Assembly (NCBI RefSeq): GCF_024399415.1
Contig: NZ_CP029257.1
Coordinates: 1,449,501 to 1,513,500 of the forward strand
Length of the DNA: 64,000 nucleotides
Direction of reading: 5' to 3'
DNA from: Streptococcus oralis
GTDB taxonomy: Bacteria; Bacillota; Bacilli; Lactobacillales; Streptococcaceae
Shown here: positions 27,281 through 35,527 of the stretch, in pieces
How positions within the stretch are numbered: position 1 is the first letter of the stretch
Layout of the letters: every line of letters begins with the position of its first letter
Notes under the pieces: generated by a model
The model's database searches: none
Told to the model about the DNA's origin: nothing
Seen by the model: the letters and a program-made list of their open reading frames with translations, nothing else
Program-made: the position numbers and the translations under genes

Positions 27281-27311
27281 AAAAGAGACCGAGATCGGTC
27301 ATCTCAGTCCC
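27281..27311 (-). terminator. Terminator of recJ
   Basis: On the minus strand GGGACTGAGAT pairs with ATCTCGGTCTC (two G-U pairs) and is followed by TTTTT. It lies about 10 bp after the recJ stop. Confidence 0.8.
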
Positions 27312-27321
27312 TTTCTATCTA

Positions 27322-29538
27322 TTACTCCATTAAAAAATCATACATTTCTTGCACGGTACCCAGCGCCATCATTTCTTGATTTTTTACAGTTTGCTTGAGA
27401 TTTTGGTAAATCTGACTATCAGCTATTTCCCTTTTCGGCGCTTCTTTATTGACTGTCATGACACCATCTTTGATCGTTACAAAGCCCAGTTCCTCAAATA
27501 CTTGGATCATCTTGACCAGCAAGATTTGTTGGATATTGAGATAAACCGCCAAATCTTTGAGCTTGTAGCGAATATCAAACTCTGGGAACTGGTAAATGGT
27601 CTTGTACAATTTTGCAAACTGCTCTCTAGTTCCATAACCTGTCAGATAGTAGGCCTTGTCAATGTCATTTTTGAAATAGACAGCAGAGAAATGCTGTTCC
27701 TGAAAAATGGCCTTCAGCAAGGTAATATCCTCAGGAATGTTTTTCACAACAACCGCGTCGCTGGTCGCTAGATCTGGCACCTCTCCAGAGAAATCCAAGA
27801 CTGGAATTCCCTCTGGCAAGACTGCATTCTTCCCACGAATGTTAAAGAGTTGAACGCCTTCCACACGCGCATCCACCATCATCAACTGGAGGGCAGTTTG
27901 GCCATTCCATTGATTGACAGACAGGGTGACTGCCAATTCTAAGTTTTTGGTTTGAGCAAACTCTGTTGCCCATCTACCTTGTCCAAAGGCCACCACTTCA
28001 AAGCTCGCCTCACCCTTGGAAATTTTTAGTTTGAGGTGGGCATTGCCTGCTCCCATAGTACGGGCACTTTCGACATGAAAATCCTTGATATAAAAGACAG
28101 GTTTCTGATTATCCATCCCAAAGGGTGCCAAGCGTTCAAAGCTTTTAACCGTTTCTAAACTAAGAGTCTCCAAATCCAACTCTTCATCTAGATTTAACTT
28201 ATTCTTGCCACCAGCATCTGCACCCTTTTCACGGACATAGTCTTCTAAAACCTGAGATAAATCTGAAAGTTTCTCAACTTCCAGCGTCATTCCAGCTGCA
28301 CCAGCATGGCCGCCAAAGGCGATAAAGAGGTCTCGATGGGGATCCAGAGCTTCAAAAATATCGACCGCTTCCACACTACGAGCACTACCCTTGGCGCGAC
28401 CTTCTTCTATATTAAGAACGATGACTGTCTGCCCTAGTTCTTCCAACAAACGACCAGCAACGATACCCAGAACGCCAGGATTCCAGCCTTCCTTGGCCAA
28501 AACCTGGACCTTCTTCTCAGGATCCACCATGGTCTTAGCTTCTTCGTAGATTGACTGAACGATTTCCTTGCGCTCTTCGTTTTTCTGGTGAATCATGAGG
28601 GCAATCTCATGCGCTTCCTCATCGTCAAATCCAGTCAACAAATCAATGGCGGGATTAGGATCGTCCAAGCGCCCCAAGGCATTTAAACGAGGGGCAATCT
28701 GAAATCCAACCGTTTCTTCTGTCACTTCATTCGCAGCAATCCCAGCCATGTCTAGCATTTCTTGTAGACCGATGCGCTGAGTATGTCCCAACATTTCCAG
28801 ACCATATTGAACCAAAATACGGTTTTCATCCGTCAAACTTACCATATCCGCAATGGTACCGATAGCGACCAAATCAAGCAATTCCACTTGCACTTCTTCT
28901 AAAAGAGCGCAAGCCAGCTTGAAAGCCACTCCGCAACCAGCCAACTGTTTAAAAGGATAGTCCGCATCTGGATGCTCGGGATGAACAATCGCATAAGCAT
29001 CTGGCAAGGTTTCCGGCATGGAATGGTGGTCGGTCACAATGACATCTACTCCCATAGACTGAGCTAGTTCAATAGCCTCGTGACCTGCAACCCCATTGTC
29101 CACTGTCACAATCAAGGAAATTCCCTCTTGCTCGATAAAGTATTTATAGACACTGGCATTAGGGCCATAGCCATCTGTAAAGCGATTGGGCAGGTAAACA
29201 CGGCACTCGGCGCCAAGCTGTTCCAAACTTTCCTTAACAATAGAGGCCGAAGTCATACCATCCGCATCATAGTCTCCATAGATGAGGATGTTTTCCCCTT
29301 CTTCAATGGCCTGACGAATCCGCTCCACTGCCTTGTCCATATCATGGAGCAGATAGGGATCGTGCAAGTCTTCCAAAGAAGGTTCTAAGAACTTCTTTAG
29401 ACTTTCTTCGTTCTGAATCCCTCTTTCAAATAATAACCGAGCCACCTCAGGACCCAGTCCAGCCTTCTTGGCTATCTTTGTAAAATCCGCATCTTCAACC
29501 TGCGGGGCAAACTGCCATTCATAAGTAGGAGTTATCAA
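27322..29538 (-). CDS. recJ: Single-stranded-DNA exonuclease RecJ
   Basis: A 738-residue 5'-3' exonuclease used in recombination and mismatch repair. DHH-family motifs are visible: ILIYGDYDADGMTSASI (near 70-86), IVTVDNGVAG, VIVTDHHSMPETLP (DHH), and DHHA1 AFGGHAGAAGMTL; a streptococcal C-terminal domain follows. Start choice is unusual: the open frame runs to an ATG at 29595, but an extended -10 promoter (TGT-TATAAT at 29585-29577) lies inside that extension. I therefore prefer the TTG at 29538, giving LITPTYEWQFAPQ, which is how RecJ proteins of related species begin. The ribosome site there is weak (AGAGTGG). Confidence 0.88.
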   Translation of the reverse strand: MITPTYEWQFAPQVEDADFTKIAKKAGLGPEVARLLFERGIQNEESLKKFLEPSLEDLHDPYLLHDMDKAVERIRQAIEEGENILIYGDYDADGMTSASIVKESLEQLGAECRVYLPNRFTDGYGPNASVYKYFIEQEGISLIVTVDNGVAGHEAIELAQSMGVDVIVTDHHSMPETLPDAYAIVHPEHPDADYPFKQLAGCGVAFKLACALLEEVQVELLDLVAIGTIADMVSLTDENRILVQYGLEMLGHTQRIGLQEMLDMAGIAANEVTEETVGFQIAPRLNALGRLDDPNPAIDLLTGFDDEEAHEIALMIHQKNEERKEIVQSIYEEAKTMVDPEKKVQVLAKEGWNPGVLGIVAGRLLEELGQTVIVLNIEEGRAKGSARSVEAVDIFEALDPHRDLFIAFGGHAGAAGMTLEVEKLSDLSQVLEDYVREKGADAGGKNKLNLDEELDLETLSLETVKSFERLAPFGMDNQKPVFYIKDFHVESARTMGAGNAHLKLKISKGEASFEVVAFGQGRWATEFAQTKNLELAVTLSVNQWNGQTALQLMMVDARVEGVQLFNIRGKNAVLPEGIPVLDFSGEVPDLATSDAVVVKNIPEDITLLKAIFQEQHFSAVYFKNDIDKAYYLTGYGTREQFAKLYKTIYQFPEFDIRYKLKDLAVYLNIQQILLVKMIQVFEELGFVTIKDGVMTVNKEAPKREIADSQIYQNLKQTVKNQEMMALGTVQEMYDFLME

Positions 29539-29576
29539 AAAAACATCCACTCTTTCTAAGAATTCTATCGTTTCAT

Positions 29577-29585
29577 TATAACATG
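29577..29585 (-). promoter_or_regulatory. recJ extended -10 promoter
   Basis: On the minus strand TGT-TATAAT lies 39 bases before the TTG start and inside the longest open frame. No good -35 is visible, which is common for extended -10 promoters. Confidence 0.55.
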
Positions 29586-29652
29586 ATTTAGGCATTTTCT
29601 CTATCCAGATTGCTTTTTTATAATATTTTAGTGAATTTTTTTCAGATATGAT

Positions 29653-29681
29653 TTGACAAGAACATTCTTTTGTTGTAGAAT
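29653..29681 (+). promoter_or_regulatory. Promoter of the polar amino acid ABC operon
   Basis: TTGACA (29653-29658), 17 bases, TAGAAT (29676-29681). A second -10-like TGT-TATAAA follows immediately at about 29684-29692. Transcription reads into the ATP-binding gene at 29716, whose AAAGGAG site is well placed. Confidence 0.8.
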
Positions 29682-29715
29682 CATGTTATAAAATCTAACA
29701 CAAAGGAGATCTCTC

Positions 29716-30474
29716 ATGGCTTTAGTAGAATTTAAAAACGTCGAAAAATATTACGGAGACTACCACGCACTCCGCGACATCAATCTCCGTTTTGAAAAAG
29801 GACAAGTTGTTGTCCTGCTTGGACCTTCCGGTTCTGGGAAGTCCACTCTTATCCGAACGATTAATGGTTTAGAGGCTGTTGACAAAGGAAGTCTCCTAGT
29901 CAATGGACATCAAGTAGCAGGTGCCAGTCAGAAAGATCTAGTTCCTCTCCGTAAGGAAGTGGGCATGGTTTTTCAACATTTTAACCTTTATCCACACAAA
30001 ACAGTGTTAGAAAATGTAACACTTGCACCCATTAAAGTTCTAGGAATTGATAAAAAAGAAGCTGAAAAAACAGCCCAAAAATATCTGGAATTTGTAAATA
30101 TGTGGGACAAGAAAGATTCCTATCCGGCCATGCTATCTGGTGGACAAAAACAGCGGATCGCCATTGCTCGTGGTCTTGCCATGCATCCGGAGCTCCTCCT
30201 CTTTGATGAGCCAACATCTGCCCTTGACCCTGAAACCATCGGCGATGTACTTGCAGTTATGCAAAAACTGGCACATGACGGGATGAATATGATCATCGTT
30301 ACCCACGAAATGGGATTTGCCCGAGAAGTTGCGGACCGCATTATCTTTATGGCCGACGGAGAGGTTTTAGTAGACACGACAGATGTCGATGACTTTTTTG
30401 ACAATCCAAGCGAACCTCGTGCCCAACAATTCCTCAGCAAAATTATCAACCACGAAAGTGACAAAGTCAAATAA
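29716..30474 (+). CDS. Polar amino acid ABC transporter, ATP-binding protein (GlnQ type)
   Basis: A 252-residue ABC ATPase that powers a polar amino acid importer. Walker A is LLGPSGSGKSTLIR (residues 35-48), the Q-loop is GMVFQHFNLYPHKTVLENV, the signature is LSGGQKQRIAIARGLA, Walker B is LLLFDEPTSALDPE, and the switch His is in IIVTHEMGFA. High similarity in all motifs to GlnQ/ArtP-type subunits suggests glutamine, glutamate, aspartate or a basic amino acid as substrate. It is the first of four genes (ATPase, binding protein, two permeases), spaced 9-12 bp apart, a complete importer. Confidence 0.95.
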   Translation: MALVEFKNVEKYYGDYHALRDINLRFEKGQVVVLLGPSGSGKSTLIRTINGLEAVDKGSLLVNGHQVAGASQKDLVPLRKEVGMVFQHFNLYPHKTVLENVTLAPIKVLGIDKKEAEKTAQKYLEFVNMWDKKDSYPAMLSGGQKQRIAIARGLAMHPELLLFDEPTSALDPETIGDVLAVMQKLAHDGMNMIIVTHEMGFAREVADRIIFMADGEVLVDTTDVDDFFDNPSEPRAQQFLSKIINHESDKVK

Positions 30475-30484
30475 GGAGGCGCCT

Positions 30485-31279
30485 ATGAAAAAGAAACTCT
30501 TTTTATCAGCATTATTGATTAGCCTTTTCGGTCTTGCTGCTGCTAAACCAGTTCAGGCTGATACCAGTGTCGCAGACATTCAAAAAAGAGGCGAACTAGT
30601 TGTCGGTGTCAAACAAGACGTTCCTAATTTTGGCTACAAAGACCCCAAGACAGGGACTTATTCTGGTATCGAAACAGACCTGGCCAAGATGATTGCAGAT
30701 GAACTCAAGGTCAAGATTCGCTATGTGCCTGTTACCGCTCAAACCCGCGGTCCACTACTAGACAACGAACAGGTCGACATGGATATCGCAACCTTCACCA
30801 TCACAGACGAACGTAAAAAACTCTATAACTTTACCAGTCCCTACTATACGGACGCTTCTGGCTTTTTGGTCAACAAATCTGCCAACATTAAAAGCATTGA
30901 AGATCTAAACGGCAAAACCATCGGAGTTGCCCAAGGTTCCATTACCCAACGCTTGATTACTGAACTAGGTAAAAAGAAAGGCCTAACCTTTAAATTCGTC
31001 GAACTTGGTTCCTACCCAGAATTGATTACTTCCCTTCATGCTCACCGTATTGATGCCTTTTCCGTGGACCGCTCTATCCTATCTGGCTATATCAGCAAAC
31101 GGACAGAACTACTAGATGATAGTTTCAAGCCATCTGACTACGGTATCGTTACGAAAAAGTCAAACACTGAGCTAAACGACTATCTTGATACCTTGGTCAC
31201 TAAATGGAGCAAGGATGGTAGTTTGCAGAAGCTCTATGACCGATACAAGCTCAAACCATCAAGCCATACCGCAGATTAA
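30485..31279 (+). CDS. ABC transporter substrate-binding protein, family 3, without lipobox
   Basis: A 264-residue binding protein of the polar amino acid family (SBP family 3): it begins its mature part IQKRGELVVGVKQDVPNFGY and contains TYSGIETDLAKMIADEL and DMDIATFTITDERKKLYNF, all typical. The start is the ATG at 30485, with AAGGAGG nearby. The signal peptide (residues 1-25) ends AAAKPVQA, an ordinary signal peptidase I site. There is no cysteine, so it is not lipid-anchored as Gram-positive binding proteins usually are. It may be released, or held by the uncleaved signal or the permeases. Confidence 0.92.
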   Translation: MKKKLFLSALLISLFGLAAAKPVQADTSVADIQKRGELVVGVKQDVPNFGYKDPKTGTYSGIETDLAKMIADELKVKIRYVPVTAQTRGPLLDNEQVDMDIATFTITDERKKLYNFTSPYYTDASGFLVNKSANIKSIEDLNGKTIGVAQGSITQRLITELGKKKGLTFKFVELGSYPELITSLHAHRIDAFSVDRSILSGYISKRTELLDDSFKPSDYGIVTKKSNTELNDYLDTLVTKWSKDGSLQKLYDRYKLKPSSHTAD

Positions 31280-31291
31280 GGAGGACACACC

Positions 31292-31969
31292 ATGACAGAT
31301 TTATCATCTTGGACATCCTATTTTCAGGATTTTGGACAATTTTTCAATGGTTTCCTCTTCACCCTTGCCCTAGCAATCGGATCCTTTATCCTCGCCATGG
31401 TTTTAGGCATCTTCTTTGGAGCCATGTCAACCAGCAAACGCCCATTCTTGCGTGTTTTGGCTCGTATCTTTGTCGAATTTTACCAAAATACTCCCCTCTT
31501 GGTGCAGTTTGTCATCGTCTTCTATGGTTTGCCTCTTATCAGTGAACACACCATCATGATTCCGATTTATTGGACAGCTGTACTTTGTGTGGGACTCTAT
31601 CACGGCGCTTATATTGCTGAGGTTATTCGTTCAGGGATTCAGTCTATTCCTAGCGGTCAGATGGAGGCCGCCTTGTCCCAAGGTTTTACCTATATCAGTG
31701 CCATGCGCTTGATTATCTTGCCTCAGGCCTTCCGTATCATTCTCCCTCCATTGACCAACCAAATCGTTAACCTCATCAAGAACACCTCTACCGTAGCTAT
31801 CATCTCTGGAGTAGACTTGATGTTTGTGACTAAGTCTTGGTCGGCTCTCAACGGAAACTATATCCCAGCCTTTTTAGGCGCTGCTCTTCTCTACTTTGCC
31901 CTATGCTTCCCTGTTGCCCAGTTTGGTCGCAAGATGGAGCAAGCCAACAAAAAAGCCTATTCACTTTAG
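31292..31969 (+). CDS. Polar amino acid ABC transporter, permease 1
   Basis: A 225-residue HisM/GlnP-type inner-membrane subunit with about five membrane segments. The family motif is the EAA loop that contacts the ATPase, EAALSQGFTYISAMRLIILP near residues 128-147, preceded by YHGAYIAEVIRSGI. FYQNTPLLVQ in the first half is also conserved. It is followed after 9 bp by a second, different permease, so the channel is probably a heterodimer. AAGGAGGA precedes the ATG. Confidence 0.94.
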   Translation: MTDLSSWTSYFQDFGQFFNGFLFTLALAIGSFILAMVLGIFFGAMSTSKRPFLRVLARIFVEFYQNTPLLVQFVIVFYGLPLISEHTIMIPIYWTAVLCVGLYHGAYIAEVIRSGIQSIPSGQMEAALSQGFTYISAMRLIILPQAFRIILPPLTNQIVNLIKNTSTVAIISGVDLMFVTKSWSALNGNYIPAFLGAALLYFALCFPVAQFGRKMEQANKKAYSL

Positions 31970-31978
31970 GAGGTTACT

Positions 31979-32638
31979 ATGGAATCTATTTTAGAAGTTT
32001 TGACCCCAGATAACCTAGTCTTTATCTTTAAAGGATTTGGCTTAACTCTCTACATTTCTCTGATTGCTATCGTCCTCTCGACCCTTATCGGAACAGTACT
32101 AGCCGTCATGAGAAATGGGAAAAATCCTGTCTTACGGATCATCTCCAGCATTTATATCGAGTTTGTACGTAACGTTCCCAACCTCCTCTGGATTTTCACC
32201 ATCTTTTTGGTGTTTAAGATGAAGTCCACACCAGCTGGTATTACAGCCTTTACTCTTTTTACCTCAGCAGCCCTAGCTGAGATTATCCGAGGCGGTCTCA
32301 ATGCCGTGGACAAGGGCCAGTACGAAGCAGGAATGTCACAAGGATTCACCTCTACGCAAATCCTCTACTACATCATTCTCCCACAAGCGATCCGCAAAAT
32401 GTTGCCAGCTATCATTTCTCAGTTTGTAACTGTAATTAAGGATACCAGCCTTCTCTACTCTGTTATCGCTCTACAAGAACTCTTTGGCGCTAGCCAAATC
32501 CTCATGGGACGCTATTTCGAACCAGAGCAGGTCTTCAGTCTTTATATCCTGATTGCCTTGATTTACTTTATCTTTAACTTTGCCATTTCTAGCCTGTCTC
32601 ATAAGCTAGCAAAACGTTGGCAACAAGCTGCAGAATAA
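31979..32638 (+). CDS. Polar amino acid ABC transporter, permease 2
   Basis: A 219-residue second permease of the same importer. The EAA loop reads EAGMSQGFTSTQILYYIILP near residues 121-140, with FVRNVPNLLWIF upstream. The two permeases are clearly homologous but well diverged, as in other two-permease amino acid importers. It closes the operon, and a terminator (32644-32677) follows directly. Confidence 0.94.
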   Translation: MESILEVLTPDNLVFIFKGFGLTLYISLIAIVLSTLIGTVLAVMRNGKNPVLRIISSIYIEFVRNVPNLLWIFTIFLVFKMKSTPAGITAFTLFTSAALAEIIRGGLNAVDKGQYEAGMSQGFTSTQILYYIILPQAIRKMLPAIISQFVTVIKDTSLLYSVIALQELFGASQILMGRYFEPEQVFSLYILIALIYFIFNFAISSLSHKLAKRWQQAAE

Positions 32639-32643
32639 AAAAG

Positions 32644-32677
32644 AAATGTGAACTCAAAACAAGGGTTCACATTTTTT
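32644..32677 (+). terminator. Terminator of the ABC operon
   Basis: AATGTGAAC pairs with GTTCACATT around an 11-base loop and is followed by T residues. The stem is nearly the same as the one at 33561-33593. Confidence 0.85.
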
Positions 32678-32767
32678 GCTATAAATGAAAAAGAGTAACT
32701 CAATGCTATGCAAACGTTTTACTTTTTGGTGAAATGACTTTAAAACCATAAAGCAAGGAGAAAAATC

Positions 32768-33550
32768 ATGATCCACGAACTTTGCAAAGAATTCTCTCAA
32801 CTGGAACAAGTAGAAGCTATCGCTCTTGGTGGCTCTCGTGCAGGACAAAACTATGATCAAAATTCTGACTATGACGTTTATGTCTATCTCAACTCTTCTA
32901 TTGATGAGGCGACTCGCCTCAAAATTTTGAGTAAATACTGCTCCTATATGGAAATTGGAAACCAGTTTTGGGAGTTAGAGGACGACTGTGTACTAAACAA
33001 CGGTATCGAAATCGAGTTGATTTATCGTTCGCTGGAGTCGTTTGAACAGGAATTGAACTCAACCGTTTTTCAACACAAAGCTCAAAATGCTTATACAACT
33101 TGCATGTGGCATAATCTACTCCACAGCAAGATTTTATACGACCCGAATGGACACTATGCTTCTCTCCAAAAGACTTACCAGATTCCCTATCCACAGGAAC
33201 TCAAAAAGCATATCATTGAAAGGCAACTCCTTTTGCTAGAACAAGCCATGCCTGCCTTCTCTCACCAAATAGAAAAAGCTATCAAACGCCAAGATCTTCT
33301 CAGTATGAATCATCGTACGAGTGAGTTTTTTGCTTCCTACTTTGACTTGTTATTTGCGCTCAATGAGCAAACCCATCCTGGTGAAAAACGAATGTTGGAG
33401 TACGCAAAGACCCATTGTACACTCCTCCCTAAGCAATTTGAAGAAACTATTAGCAAGTATTTCCAACTACTCTACCAACCGCAACAAGGAGAACAAGCGG
33501 TCGTGACCTTGCAAACTATCCTGAAGGAACTAAAAGCCATTTTGCCATAG
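32768..33550 (+). CDS. Nucleotidyltransferase-fold protein (DUF4037-like)
   Basis: A 260-residue soluble protein. The N-terminus has the minimal nucleotidyltransferase motif AIALGGSRAGQNYDQNSDYDVYVYL (GGSxAG, then DxD, residues 18-43), with a third acidic residue likely in NNGIEIELIYR. The C-terminal half is helical, like kanamycin nucleotidyltransferase and DUF4037 proteins. Some relatives modify aminoglycosides, others act as toxins or tRNA-end modifiers; I cannot say which applies. It is a single gene between two similar terminators and starts with a good AAGGAG site. Confidence 0.78.
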   Translation: MIHELCKEFSQLEQVEAIALGGSRAGQNYDQNSDYDVYVYLNSSIDEATRLKILSKYCSYMEIGNQFWELEDDCVLNNGIEIELIYRSLESFEQELNSTVFQHKAQNAYTTCMWHNLLHSKILYDPNGHYASLQKTYQIPYPQELKKHIIERQLLLLEQAMPAFSHQIEKAIKRQDLLSMNHRTSEFFASYFDLLFALNEQTHPGEKRMLEYAKTHCTLLPKQFEETISKYFQLLYQPQQGEQAVVTLQTILKELKAILP

Positions 33551-33560
33551 ACCAAAAAGA

Positions 33561-33593
33561 AAATGTGAACCTCTGTTGCTGTTCACATTTTTA
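33561..33593 (+). terminator. Terminator of the nucleotidyltransferase-like gene
   Basis: AAATGTGAAC pairs with GTTCACATTT around CTCTGTTGCT, followed by TTA; the stem closely repeats the terminator at 32644-32677. The following 240 bp to the YdcF-type gene hold nothing I recognise. Confidence 0.85.
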
Positions 33594-33835
33594 TTTGTCG
33601 TTGACTGTAAAATTCTAGTCTACTCATATTCAGTTGCCTATTTTTGACTCTCTCTGAAAATCTGCAACTAAGTTAGAAATTGTTCAATTGATTGACGAGC
33701 AATCATGAAACCGTTCCAAAAACCGCACTCACAATCACTTACCCTGCTCTTTCATTACTAGTGACAATTTTTCCCTTAGGGTTATACAAGATTTTTTAGA
33801 GATTCTAACAAGAATTACAATATGAATTTTACATA

Positions 33836-34858
33836 TTACCATAGAACACCTCTATAGGAGAAAATCAGAGCTAAAATTAATAAAATATAGAAGGCGAGAA
33901 AAAGCCATCTCATCTTCACACATAGAGCAATGTATTCTCTGATAAAGGCCGATGGGATATAGTAGGCGGCTGTACGGCAACCAAGACCATCTCCCTTCAT
34001 CCCAATACGGCGAGCATAGGTACTGGTACGAAAAACATGGTAATCATTGGTCACAAAAAGAAAACGTGGACTGACCACCAGCTTCTCTCCCATTTCTTTT
34101 GAGAAGAGAAGATTCTCATAGGTCGTCGTTGAGTCTTCCTCTAGGAGAATCGCTTCTCTCGGAACATCCGTCTCTTCCAGCAAATAATTACAAATTGCCT
34201 GAGCCTCGGAAATCTTCTCATCCCCACCTTGACCACCACTTGCGATGATTTTAACATTGGGATTGAGAGACTGGTGATAAGCTTCTACTGCCTTGTCAAT
34301 GCGACTCTTCAGTAAGGGAGTGACTTTTTCTCCATTCAACAATCCTGCTCCGTGAATGATGATAAAATCATAATATTTTTTCTTAGGAATGAAAAGATAC
34401 AGAATGGAATAAAGCAGAAATCCTGCAAAGGCAAAACCAAAAATCAAGTACGAATAAATCAAAAAGAAAAAGATAATATTCACTAGATGATTGGTGTAAA
34501 ACAAGCCCTTGGTATCGCTCACTCGAATCGCCATGATCACAAAAAAGAATAGAATCACGCAGCCTAATCCTAGAGACAAATAATTTGCCTTGGATTTTCC
34601 TTCTTTTTTCAATAACACAAATCCATTATAAATAAGGAAAAAACCACTTAGAAAAACTAAAAGAGGCAGCAGGAGAAAAATCCCTGCAAAGAAAACCATG
34701 TGCACTTCTTTCTGCCCAGCTTCGTAAAAAAGATTGGCAATGGACATATAAGAAAAGAGCAGAGACAAAAGCAAGAGAGCTGGATTCCAGAGACTACGAT
34801 TGTCCCTTAAAAACGAAACGAGAAAAAGTAGGACAAAAAATCCTGTGATAAAGTACAT
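33836..34858 (-). CDS. YdcF-like membrane protein with DUF218 domain
   Basis: A 340-residue protein. The first 165 residues form about five membrane segments. Then comes a DUF218/YdcF domain, DFIIIHGAGLLNGEKVTPLLKSRIDKAVEAY followed by IIASGGQGGDEKISEAQAICNYL and LLEEDSTTTYENLLFSK, and finally a C-terminal membrane segment. YdcF/SanA domains bind nucleotides or SAM-like ligands, and SanA affects envelope permeability; no firm function exists for this type. It is divergent from nothing nearby and is followed by an AT-rich spacer. Confidence 0.85.
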   Translation of the reverse strand: MYFITGFFVLLFLVSFLRDNRSLWNPALLLLSLLFSYMSIANLFYEAGQKEVHMVFFAGIFLLLPLLVFLSGFFLIYNGFVLLKKEGKSKANYLSLGLGCVILFFFVIMAIRVSDTKGLFYTNHLVNIIFFFLIYSYLIFGFAFAGFLLYSILYLFIPKKKYYDFIIIHGAGLLNGEKVTPLLKSRIDKAVEAYHQSLNPNVKIIASGGQGGDEKISEAQAICNYLLEETDVPREAILLEEDSTTTYENLLFSKEMGEKLVVSPRFLFVTNDYHVFRTSTYARRIGMKGDGLGCRTAAYYIPSAFIREYIALCVKMRWLFLAFYILLILALIFSYRGVLW

Positions 34859-34925
34859 AGTCTCCTCCTTTAATGACTACATTGTACCATAATTATGGCA
34901 ATAGAAAAAGAGAACCTTAGTCCTC

Positions 34926-35363
34926 TTACTTAGACAGTTTATTCTGAGCATCTGCCACAACCTGAGCCAGACTTGTCTGACGCAGTTGGTTTTCCATAGC
35001 TGCTTGAACATCGAACAGTTTTTGGTCCAAAACTGCATGGATATTCGCACCAATTGGGCAATTAGGATTTGGATTGTCATGGAAACTAAAGAGCTTACCG
35101 GATTTTCCTAAACACTCCACAGCTTGGTAGACATCCAACAAACTGATATCCTGAAGGTCTTTTATTATCTCAGTTCCTCCCGTACCACGAGCAACTGAAA
35201 TCAATCCTGCTTTTTTGAGTTGCGATAAAGTCTTACGGATAATGACTGGATTGACTCCGACACTAGCCGCAAGAAAATCACTGGTTACCTTGCTGTCTGT
35301 ATCCTGCATTGCAATAATAATCATCATATGAGTCGCAATTGTAAATCGGCTTGAAATTTGCAT
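34926..35363 (-). CDS. Rrf2-family transcriptional regulator
   Basis: A 145-residue winged-helix regulator. The N-terminal MQISSRFTIATHMMIIIA and the helix-turn-helix DFLAASVGVNPVIIRKTLSQLKKAGLI (residues 29-55), with the wing ISVARGTGG, are the Rrf2 pattern. The regulatory part has only two cysteines (ECLGKS and NCPIG), not the three-cysteine set that binds an Fe-S cluster in IscR or NsrR, so it is closer to YwnA/CymR-like members. Its targets are not shown by the sequence. It lies alone, about 70 bp from the DUF218 gene. Confidence 0.9.
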   Translation of the reverse strand: MQISSRFTIATHMMIIIAMQDTDSKVTSDFLAASVGVNPVIIRKTLSQLKKAGLISVARGTGGTEIIKDLQDISLLDVYQAVECLGKSGKLFSFHDNPNPNCPIGANIHAVLDQKLFDVQAAMENQLRQTSLAQVVADAQNKLSK

Positions 35364-35527
35364 CTTCTTCTCCTTTCATTGATATTTTATTCATCTTTTC
35401 CCGTATAAACATTATACCGTTTTTGGTTTTCCTGTCAAATATTATCGACTGATTACCTTTTCCATGCAAAAAGTCCTGTATCCCTCTTGGCAACCAGAGC
35501 GGTAGAGGGCATACAAAGACTTATTTT

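Noticed and set aside
35278..35493. A 71-codon minus-strand frame overlapping the start of the Rrf2 gene.
   Set aside because: It is out of frame with a clear Rrf2 protein and has no family match.
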